Below are positions 1 through 6,306 of a stretch of DNA of 64,000 nt, piece by piece. Source of the stretch: Peptococcaceae bacterium BICA1-7 (GTDB taxonomy: Bacteria > Bacillota > Desulfotomaculia > Desulfotomaculales > Desulfocucumaceae); NCBI GenBank assembly GCA_000802095.1, contig JUEB01000020.1:1-64000 (forward strand), given 5' to 3'. The first letter of the stretch is position 1, and every line of letters begins with the position of its first letter. A model generated the notes under the pieces. It was given only the letters and a program-made list of their open reading frames with translations. It was not told the origin of the DNA and did not search any database. The translations under genes and the position numbers were made by a program.

Positions 1-86
1 CCCGCCACCTCCACCCGTGCATCTACAAGCCGGAAAAAGTCCTGCCTGAAGGTCGGGCGGGACGAAGAACCCCACTTAACGGACAG
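1..86 (-). pseudogene. Partial paralogue of the small gene at 908-1195
   Basis: Positions 1-80 repeat the 5' end of the gene at 908-1195 (copy at about 1123-1201) with only a few mismatches and one extra C in the first copy (GAACCCC against GAACCC). The extra base puts the GTG start of the intact copy out of frame, so this copy either starts elsewhere (a CTG at 84-86 is in the conserved frame, behind a GGAGG) or is frameshifted. The rest lies beyond the window edge. It sits directly downstream of the 62-residue gene at 100-288 and could have been co-transcribed with it. Confidence 0.4.
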
Positions 87-99
87 ATATCCTCCATTT

Positions 100-288
100 T
101 TACTCCTCTTCTGTTGAAGGAATTTTGCCCAATTTAACGAAGAATGCTTTCCCTAATTTTCTCGCCAGTTCGATGCTGCGCATGTTTTTTTCTTCCTGCG
201 TGAGGGTCAAATCGTTTCGCACTTCCTCAATCTCTTCGATTGTTTTTCTACGCAACTCTTCCAATTCGTTGTCATTCAATGCATCCAT
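100..288 (-). CDS. Small acidic helical protein, unknown function
   Basis: A 62-residue protein with an ATG start at 288 and a strong SD (GAGGAG) 5-6 bases upstream, which supports real translation. It is charged and Glu-rich (ELEELRRK, EEIEEVRN) and predicted to be largely alpha-helical, possibly coiled coil, with no Cys, signal peptide or membrane segment. Its stop is about 15 bp before the partial paralogue at the window edge, so the two could be one transcript. I do not recognise a family. The setting is an accessory island of small genes next to XRE regulators, which suggests a mobile or accessory origin. Confidence 0.6.
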   Translation of the reverse strand: MDALNDNELEELRRKTIEEIEEVRNDLTLTQEEKNMRSIELARKLGKAFFVKLGKIPSTEEE

Positions 289-439
289 TTAATCTCCTCT
301 TTCCATTAGATACATAAAAATTGGTAAAATGGCAATCATATACATGTTCCCCATAGGCAACATTTTATGTGCCATCTAGAAACTTGTCAATACCTCATCC
401 ATCTTCTATTGTTGTGTAAAACGCATGGAGGAAAACTAT

Positions 440-775
440 TTGAATCTCGGAGAAAAATTAAAAGAATTAAGGAAAGAAAGAAATCTCAAGCAAGAAGAAC
501 TTGCTTTAATGTTAAATGTGGACAGAACTACTGTTTCCAATTGGGAAAGAGGAGAAAAGCAGCCAAGCATAGATATACTTATAAAACTGCGCTCAATATA
601 TGGCGTTACTTTGGATGAAATTGCCGGGTTAAAAAATGATAATCCCAGGAGCGATATTAATCTGGACACTTTGATATCAGACCCTGTCGTTAAATTGCTC
701 TCCGAAAAAACCGGCATTCCCCCCAGAACAATATCTGCATTTATAACGGCATTAAAAACCGATCAGGAGAAATAA
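440..775 (+). CDS. XRE-family helix-turn-helix regulator
   Basis: DNA-binding protein of about 111 residues. The HTH_3/XRE domain fills residues 1-60: LGEKLKELRKERNLKQEELA, then the recognition-helix region DRTTVSNWERGEKQPS. After it comes a C-terminal tail of about 50 residues that could serve dimerisation. I place the start at TTG 440, not at ATG 425, because GGAGG at 427-431 lies 8 bases before the TTG and nothing SD-like precedes the ATG. The gene ends before a hairpin and T-run (878-909) shared with the convergent gene at 908-1195. Such single-domain regulators usually act as repressors in phage or accessory regions; its target here is unknown. Confidence 0.85.
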   Translation: MNLGEKLKELRKERNLKQEELALMLNVDRTTVSNWERGEKQPSIDILIKLRSIYGVTLDEIAGLKNDNPRSDINLDTLISDPVVKLLSEKTGIPPRTISAFITALKTDQEK

Positions 776-877
776 AACCCCTGCACCCCATTGCAATGCT
801 AACCGAAAGCCAACCCCATAACCCCTGCCAATGTCAAAAGGCCATCAGGATAATAAAATCAATGGAAGACAAGAAAA

Positions 878-909
878 AAAGGCTGAGCAAAACAAAGCCT
901 CTTTTTTTT
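878..909. terminator. Bidirectional intrinsic terminator
   Basis: A-run, stem AGGCT/AGCCT with a loop of about 11 bases, then CTTTTTTTT. It lies between the XRE gene on the plus strand and the convergent gene on the minus strand, so it can serve both. Confidence 0.6.
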
Positions 910-1195
910 ATTCAGCTTTTATTGAAATGCTCCCGTCGGCAAAGCCCTGTATATAAGCATTATCAGCATCAATAGCAGCCATGGCCTCGCTGGTAAAATC
1001 AAACTCCGCCAGGAGCACCCTATCTCCCTCCCCCAGCCTGCCGCATATTTCCTCGAACAGCCTTGAGTGTTTAACGCTAAAAGCCTCATATTCCCTCCTG
1101 TCACAGCCTGGCATAACCCTCCCCGCCACCTCCACCCGCGCGTCTACAAGCCGGAAAAAATCCCGCCTGAAGGTCGGGCGGGACGAAGAACCCAC
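908..1195 (-). CDS. Small hypothetical protein, duplicated locus
   Basis: A 95-residue protein starting at GTG 1195; SD support is weak. It has a basic N-terminus (SSSRPTFRRDFFRLVDAR), a central helical stretch and a C-terminal YIQGFADG segment. The layout (two helices, then Y-x-x-G-F-x-x-G near the end) recalls short Firmicutes proteins of the DUF6809 type, but this is a loose resemblance that I cannot confirm. The first 70-80 bases are duplicated at the left window edge. The stop codon falls inside the terminator shared with the XRE gene. No signal peptide or membrane segment is seen. Confidence 0.5.
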   Translation of the reverse strand: MGSSSRPTFRRDFFRLVDARVEVAGRVMPGCDRREYEAFSVKHSRLFEEICGRLGEGDRVLLAEFDFTSEAMAAIDADNAYIQGFADGSISIKAE

Positions 1196-1246
1196 TTAAC
1201 GGACATCCAAAACATTCCGCTTCGCAATCTTATCTTTAATAATTCA

Positions 1247-1266
1247 ATGTGACTCATAGTCTACAT
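1247..1266. promoter_or_regulatory. C-box-like palindrome, upstream copy
   Basis: ATGTGACTCATAGTCTACAT is a near-perfect palindrome (ATGT-GACT-CAT-AGTC-ACAT with one extra base). GACT-N3-AGTC is the core of the operators bound by restriction-modification controller (C) proteins. It lies about 65 bp upstream of a second, double site and 125 bp before the XRE gene at 1391. It might act as an extra operator or serve a divergent promoter toward the gene at 1195. Confidence 0.55.
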
Positions 1267-1310
1267 GTATTTTATAGAAATAATTTGCCCTCGTCAATAC
1301 CTGACAGACA

Positions 1311-1353
1311 AATATTGTGACTCATAATCCGTAGACTTATAAGCATCAATATT
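1311..1353 (+). promoter_or_regulatory. Promoter overlapped by a double C-box operator
   Basis: Two half-related boxes lie in tandem, GACTCATAATC (1319-1329) and GACTTATAAGC (1334-1344), flanked by the outer inverted repeat AATATTG/CAATATT. A plausible sigma-A promoter, TTGTGA (1315-1320), 17-base spacer, TATAAG (1338-1343), is embedded in the same bases. This is the arrangement of autoregulated controller-protein genes, in which one box activates and the second represses. The XRE gene begins at 1391. Confidence 0.6.
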
Positions 1354-1390
1354 GGTAATAATAAACTATCAAATTGACGAGGTGAATAAT

Positions 1391-1618
1391 TTGGAAATAA
1401 AAAAAGCCTTTGGGGAAGCCGTCCGGGAAATAAGGATCTCCCAGGGAAAATCCCAGGAACAGCTTGCTTTTGACAGCAACCTGGACAGGACATACATAAG
1501 CGGAGTTGAAAGAGGCATCAGGAACATTTCCGTGGTTAACATACAAAAACTCGCAGAGGCTTTTGCCATGAGCTTAACGGAGTTATTCGAGAGGGTTGAA
1601 AGACAAGCTAAAAGATAG
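1391..1618 (+). CDS. XRE regulator resembling R-M controller (C) proteins
   Basis: A 75-residue protein consisting of little more than an HTH_3 domain: FGEAVREIRISQGKSQEQLA, then LDRTYISGVERG (recognition helix), then NISVVNIQKLAEAF. Length and motif wording match controller proteins of restriction-modification (R-M) systems. The start is TTG 1391 because GAGGTG at 1379-1384 lies 6 bases upstream; the in-frame upstream TTG 1352 has no SD. Two C-box-like operators lie upstream. No methyltransferase or endonuclease gene is present in the window. The next gene is the metallophosphoesterase/HSP90-like ATPase, with no clear terminator between them, so it may regulate that gene by read-through. Confidence 0.85.
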   Translation: MEIKKAFGEAVREIRISQGKSQEQLAFDSNLDRTYISGVERGIRNISVVNIQKLAEAFAMSLTELFERVERQAKR

Positions 1619-1705
1619 TGCCGGATATAGTCTTTGCCCGTAATTAGCAATGATCCACAGCACCCCCCTGCCACGCGTAAATTATACCGGAAGCCTGTGT
1701 AAAAC

Positions 1706-1744
1706 GCCAAATAAGTTAACAAGTTAAGGGCCTGGCACCATTTG
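1706..1744. repeat. Left inverted repeat flanking the 1848-5465 gene
   Basis: About 39 bases, starting GCCAAATAAGTTAAC and ending CCTGGCACCATTTG, match the reverse complement of 5899-5938 with a few mismatches and small gaps. The GGTGCCAGGC core is also typical of REP-like repeats, so this may be the end of an element or simply one REP unit. The pair encloses the A+T-rich gene and its promoter but leaves the XRE regulator outside. Confidence 0.65.
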
Positions 1745-1767
1745 GCCCATGGTATATTTTAGGGTTA

Positions 1768-1796
1768 TTGGCAAATTAAACAGGATTTTATTATAT
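1768..1796 (+). promoter_or_regulatory. Probable sigma-A promoter of the metallophosphoesterase/ATPase gene
   Basis: TTGGCA at 1768-1773, a 17-base spacer and TTATAT at 1791-1796. The predicted start of transcription, near 1803, leaves a leader of about 45 bases with AAGGAG at 1832-1837 before ATG 1848. No C-box is seen here. Confidence 0.5.
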
Positions 1797-1847
1797 ACCG
1801 TCGAAATAAAATTTTGAATGAATAGGAATTTAAGGAGTGCTTTTTTA

Positions 1848-4800
1848 ATGAGTATCAATATACTGCATCTGACTGATATTCACATAGGGAATGACAATTT
1901 TCCTTACGATACAGTTAAGGAATTTGCTCTTAGCATATGTGAATTTTTAGAAGATAAACCAAAAAAAATTGATTTAATAGTAATTACGGGAGACATCTTT
2001 ACGGGAAAAAAGATTAGCAAAAAAGGACCAGAATTAAGTAATGATGCTTGTTTATTCTTTGAATATCTCCTAGAAAGAATAAATAAACTATCAAACCCCC
2101 ACTTTACAAAGGAGGATTTCCTTTTTATACCGGGTAACCACGACATAGACAGAAAAAATATAGATAATCCCTTTAATACTTATAGAAATTTCCTATTAAG
2201 ATTTTATGGAAGTGCCAACTCAGCGTACTCTTTGTATGATAAAGATTTCCTATACAGAATTAAAATTTTTGAGACAGAAAAATTTATTGTTTTAGGCTTG
2301 AATTCGTGTCGATTTGAACACTACTCCCCTATTGATAGCGATTTTGATTGGGTAAAAGAATTGAGTTTTGATAGCATATCTTCACCTCATAATGACGCAA
2401 TAAAAGAAAACATTGAAAAACACTATAAAGTATTATTGTCTTCAAAATATTATGATTACGGATTTATAAGCAGAGAACAATTAACCTCAGTTTATGACAA
2501 ATTAAGTGATTCACATATTGACTATAAATCTTATATCACAATAGCAGCATTTCATCATCACTTTTATCCATTTCCAGAGATTTTATCAAAACAAGGCGAC
2601 ACATCTCTGTTAAGAGATTATGAAAGAGTAATTGATCGCCTAATTAAATTTAATACAAAATTAATTTTACATGGTCACAAGCATATACCTTTGATTAGAC
2701 CTATAGTGACTGATGATTCTTGGGGCAAACAACCAATTTTTGCAATAGCTGGTGGCGATATAGGCAATAAAAATAGTTCTAGACATTTTCAGCTTATAGA
2801 GGCATTTAATGATAACACACCTTCAATATGTAATTTATCAAAGTATACATTTATAGGAGATAAGCTTGGACCATTAGAAACATTCGCAATACCTCCATCT
2901 CCAAGAGAGGAGGAAACATTATCGAAGAAAATTACTGAGATATTAAAAATGGAGAACATTGAATTATATAACTATTATATTAACGAAATCTCAGACAGAG
3001 ATATTATATCTAACAATACCAGTATTAACAATGTTATAATAAATATAAGCAAGGTATTTACATCCTTTGCAGAAGTCAAAGAAAAATTGACAAATAATAA
3101 TGATGAGCTTTTTTTAATATTGCTTTTTGTGCATTATAAAGTAAACAGTATGAATGTTTTAATTAATAAAGGCAATGATCTTAATATAAGAAGCGCTATA
3201 AGATTAGCAGCAAAAAAAGTAATTCACGAACAAAAGTTCATAGATTTAGTGTTTAATTACCTCGATAATTTAATAGACTCACAAGCATATTATGAACTAT
3301 TGAGTAAATCATGCTCTACTTTAAAACAAAAACGTATAAAATCTATTGCAGTAATTTGCAGTTTATTTACTGAGCTGAATTTAACCTTATTAACTTACGC
3401 AGATTTTTATTATCAAAAATTCTCTCATCTGGTAAATATCACTCTACACTCGGACGTTTTTCACCAACAAATACCTAGAAGAAGTATTGCATTTGATTGC
3501 TTTCCTGACAGAAGAACAGTCATCATTAACTTTATCGCTAAAGACCCCACATGTCACAAAATTGCCGCATTATTTATTAAGATTTTTGAAAACTCACTAT
3601 CAAAATATGGAGATGATTTTGATGAATTATCATTAAAAATATATTATATACGTCCTAATGTTGAAAAAAGTAATAACTATGATTTGGAAGATCATAATTT
3701 TGAGGCATATATTCCGAATCTTTTACCTTTATTAATAGGAGAAAATTTATATAAACAAAAAGAGGTCTTTATTAGAGAATTAATTCAAAACTCTATTGAC
3801 GCTGTTCTTCTTCGCACAGCACTTTCATATAAAGGTATAGAGAAAGAGCAGCAATTTGACAAAACAATTAAAATTACATTCGGAAAAGGAAATACGTTTA
3901 ATTTAAATAATGAGCAAAGAGAGGAAAAGTTTTTCATATCTATAGAAGATAATGGAACTGGAATGACACCTTCCCAAGTTGAAAGATATTTAATACATAT
4001 TGCTCGCAGTTACTATGATTCAAACGAGTACAGGGAATTAGCAAAAAAAATGGAGTTAAACTACAAACCAATTAGCAAGTTTGGCATAGGTTTTTTATCT
4101 TCATTTTTATATGCAAATGAAATTAATGTAGAGACCAAAAGCTATATTGACACCGAAAACAGTATATATATACACATACCAAACCACGAGGGATGTTTTT
4201 TTTCAAAAATTAACAACTATAAAAAAAGCACAGGCACCAAAATCACCTTGTTTAAGAGCAGTAAATCAAACATTACCATTGATAATATTTTAAAATATAT
4301 AACTACTTGCTTATTAGATATACCTCTAAATCTTGAAATTGTCGGCGTGGATGAAAACAATAACCAAATTAACGTTTTTCATAAATCGTTTTCACTAAGA
4401 AATAATTTAGCCAAATCAAATCAACCCTCATTTTTTGTACCAATAAACAACATTGGAAAAATAGTTTCAGACCAAAGCAATGCACACGAGCCTTATGGAA
4501 TTACAGTTCAATATACAGAAAAATTTGAGCCATTTTATTTTCCTGATGATGTGTTTTATATCGAAATGAATGGAGGTATTCTTTTAAATGACGGCACATT
4601 AGATAAAAATAGACTTAAAAATTATTTTACCAAGATTTATTTCAACTATCCCCCTGGCATAATAGAATTAGATGTTACAAGGGAAAAAATTATTGATTTC
4701 CACAATGTTGCTTTTAAACAGTTTAAAAATGACATCGTCAATTGTTTATATTATAAAATAAATGATTGGATTAAAAATGAAATATTATATAAATCTGATA

Positions 4801-5465
4801 CCCAAATTATAACAATATATAGACTATTGCATTTCCTAAAACTTAATGGTTTGTCAGAAACAGAAAATCATTTTTATTCTTTATTTATTACATTTGATAA
4901 AAACAGAGTAAAATACAACTTTAAGTTCTACGAAGAGGCAATTAATCCCGATAGTGATAGTTTAATTTTTAAAACACCATATGACATTCCCTCTGTTATT
5001 ATTCGTAATTTAAACCTTTTTAGCCCAATCTTATTAAAATCCATTAAAATAATTGACAATATCCTACCATTTGAGAAAGCCAAACTCATTAAGCAACTAA
5101 TCAATGAATTATACGAGGCAATACACATTCCTATCAATTTTATAGACGGTATAGGCAGCGTACCATTACAGCGACTTAATGGGTTAGTAGATATATACAC
5201 ACTTTCAATATCCCACGATAAAATGCCTTATGAGGGATATTTTCCCAAAAATATTACAAAAAAGTTAAGTGATACTAATCTATCTAATCAATCCAAAAAG
5301 TTTCTATTGGACTTTATTTCATATATATCATATTACTTTATCAAAAATATTTATTTGAAGCAATCACTAAAAAATGTTGAGGAGTCGAAGGGCATGAGGC
5401 ATTTTAATCTTGACAATATTGCTAAAGCTTTTATACAAGATGGCTTAAGAAGATATGGTGTTTAA
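1848..5465 (+). CDS. Metallophosphoesterase fused to HSP90-type GHKL ATPase
   Basis: A 1205-residue protein. Residues 1-330 are a calcineurin-like metallophosphoesterase with all metal motifs: D10-x-H12, G48-D49, GNHD 96-99, H236-238 and GHKH 276-279. A central helical region of about 280 residues follows. Then comes an HSP90/GHKL ATPase: N-box E644..N648..D651, G1 DNGTGM 701-706, G2 KFGIGF 744-749 and GTKI 796-799. The last 370 residues are of unknown fold. ATG 1848 is preferred to ATG 1818 because AAGGAG lies at 1832-1837 and MSINILHLTDIHIG is a natural enzyme start. The gene is strikingly A+T-rich beside its neighbours and is flanked by inverted repeats, both signs of transfer. The fusion pairs a nuclease/phosphodiesterase-like module with an ATP-driven conformational switch. 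A role in anti-phage or anti-plasmid defence is inference; the specific function is unknown. Confidence 0.9.
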   Translation: MSINILHLTDIHIGNDNFPYDTVKEFALSICEFLEDKPKKIDLIVITGDIFTGKKISKKGPELSNDACLFFEYLLERINKLSNPHFTKEDFLFIPGNHDIDRKNIDNPFNTYRNFLLRFYGSANSAYSLYDKDFLYRIKIFETEKFIVLGLNSCRFEHYSPIDSDFDWVKELSFDSISSPHNDAIKENIEKHYKVLLSSKYYDYGFISREQLTSVYDKLSDSHIDYKSYITIAAFHHHFYPFPEILSKQGDTSLLRDYERVIDRLIKFNTKLILHGHKHIPLIRPIVTDDSWGKQPIFAIAGGDIGNKNSSRHFQLIEAFNDNTPSICNLSKYTFIGDKLGPLETFAIPPSPREEETLSKKITEILKMENIELYNYYINEISDRDIISNNTSINNVIINISKVFTSFAEVKEKLTNNNDELFLILLFVHYKVNSMNVLINKGNDLNIRSAIRLAAKKVIHEQKFIDLVFNYLDNLIDSQAYYELLSKSCSTLKQKRIKSIAVICSLFTELNLTLLTYADFYYQKFSHLVNITLHSDVFHQQIPRRSIAFDCFPDRRTVIINFIAKDPTCHKIAALFIKIFENSLSKYGDDFDELSLKIYYIRPNVEKSNNYDLEDHNFEAYIPNLLPLLIGENLYKQKEVFIRELIQNSIDAVLLRTALSYKGIEKEQQFDKTIKITFGKGNTFNLNNEQREEKFFISIEDNGTGMTPSQVERYLIHIARSYYDSNEYRELAKKMELNYKPISKFGIGFLSSFLYANEINVETKSYIDTENSIYIHIPNHEGCFFSKINNYKKSTGTKITLFKSSKSNITIDNILKYITTCLLDIPLNLEIVGVDENNNQINVFHKSFSLRNNLAKSNQPSFFVPINNIGKIVSDQSNAHEPYGITVQYTEKFEPFYFPDDVFYIEMNGGILLNDGTLDKNRLKNYFTKIYFNYPPGIIELDVTREKIIDFHNVAFKQFKNDIVNCLYYKINDWIKNEILYKSDTQIITIYRLLHFLKLNGLSETENHFYSLFITFDKNRVKYNFKFYEEAINPDSDSLIFKTPYDIPSVIIRNLNLFSPILLKSIKIIDNILPFEKAKLIKQLINELYEAIHIPINFIDGIGSVPLQRLNGLVDIYTLSISHDKMPYEGYFPKNITKKLSDTNLSNQSKKFLLDFISYISYYFIKNIYLKQSLKNVEESKGMRHFNLDNIAKAFIQDGLRRYGV

Positions 5466-5563
5466 TTTAAGTTTTAAACATACTTTGTTGCAGAATTATT
5501 TTACATATAAGCACATATATTGTGTTTTACCCTATTTAATATTACTTAAATAGAGAAACTTCA

Positions 5564-5785
5564 ATGACGAATGAACAATACTTTTACAACTGCTCCAAAG
5601 AATATGTAGATTTAATCGACCCTTATATACCAAGCGCTGACCGCATCATAAATGGCCTTCCAAAATCAAAAACACAGTCAGCGATAATCGCAGGCAAGCC
5701 GGGACGGTTCTTTAAGGGGACAATCGGAATTTTTGCGCGTAAAAAGGGCTCAAACACTGCATATTTACTACATTTTGAGCCTTAA
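5564..5785 (+). CDS. Possible small protein, uncertain
   Basis: A 73-residue frame, ATG 5564, that begins with A+T-rich codons like the gene before it (NEQYFYNCSKEYVDLIDPY). Near 5693-5709 it runs into GCAAGCCGGGACGGTT, a sequence repeated at 5953-5969, so its second half may be repeat DNA. No convincing SD is seen. An inverted repeat, CTATTTAA/TTAAATAG (5532-5553), lies 10 bp before the ATG, and a second, GGCTCAAA/TTTGAGCC, lies inside the 3' end. It could be a truncated gene fused to a repeat, or not a gene at all. No family is recognised. Confidence 0.3.
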   Translation: MTNEQYFYNCSKEYVDLIDPYIPSADRIINGLPKSKTQSAIIAGKPGRFFKGTIGIFARKKGSNTAYLLHFEP

Positions 5786-5898
5786 CAACTTTTGCTACCA
5801 CTAAACGCAAAATTTTTGATTGCCCAGAAGAATGAAGTTGCGACCGGACGCAGGCTATGGGTTTTCAATCTTTTTTTATAGGTTTTTGATATTGGGGA

Positions 5899-5938
5899 CA
5901 AATGGTGCCAGGCTCTTAACTTATTAACTCTTATTGGC
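5899..5938. repeat. Right inverted repeat flanking the 1848-5465 gene
   Basis: CAAATGGTGCCAGGCTCTTA and the following 20 bases are the inverted partner of 1706-1744. No matching direct target duplication is evident outside the pair. Confidence 0.65.
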
Positions 5939-5939
5939 T

Positions 5940-5992
5940 GCCCCTGTCTGGGGGCAAGCCGGGACGGTTATTGACTTGCGCCCTCGCAAGTC
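5940..5992. repeat. Short palindromes (REP-like) after the right inverted repeat
   Basis: Two compact hairpins: GCCCC/GGGGGC (5940-5955) and GACTTGCG/CGCAAGTC (5973-5992). Between them lies a GCAAGCCGGGACGGTT word also found at 5693. This dense palindromic tract, with no coding frame, is typical of REP/BIME-type repeats. Outside these hairpins and the listed repeats, I see nothing coding in 5786-6306. Confidence 0.5.
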
Positions 5993-6033
5993 GACAAATA
6001 TCCAGAAGGCCTTCACAAGCAACCATAGCATTT

Positions 6034-6060
6034 AAGAGCCGCTCACAATTGAGCGGCTCT
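6034..6060 (-). terminator. Perfect hairpin downstream of rng
   Basis: AGAGCCGCTC/GAGCGGCTCT form a 10-bp stem with a 6-base loop. It is followed on the minus strand by TTAAATG, so the U-tract is weak. It is the first strong hairpin after rng (stop at 6307), 250 bp downstream and beyond a tandem repeat. Confidence 0.4.
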
Positions 6061-6190
6061 ACTTAATTTCTGCCTCTAAAACGCTTACAATCCGGGGCAA
6101 TCCGCCCCCGGCCGGCCACCCTGGCTGGCCAAATGTTCTCCTGCAAGGCGCACCGGAGGCTTTTAGCGGAGGCGTAATGGTAATTACGTT

Positions 6191-6299
6191 GTAGCGCGGA
6201 AGCCGAGGAGCAACGCCGCAGGGGGGCATTTGGCCGACCCCACTCCGTTGGAGCGCGGAAGCTGAGGAGCAACGCGGCAGGTCCATTTGGCCGACCACA
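6191..6299. repeat. Two tandem copies of a 58-bp G+C-rich unit
   Basis: The unit contains GCGCGGAAGC and GAGGAGCAACGC and ends in CATTTGGCCGACC. The copies start near 6192 and 6250 with a few substitutions and a small deletion. A related GGCCAAATG word occurs at 6126. The repeat lies directly downstream of the rng stop codon. Confidence 0.6.
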
Positions 6300-6306
6300 C
6301 TTCCAC

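Noticed and set aside
1391-5465. Restriction-modification system
   Set aside because: Controller-like regulator and C-boxes are present, but no DNA methyltransferase motifs or recognisable restriction endonuclease occur in the window.
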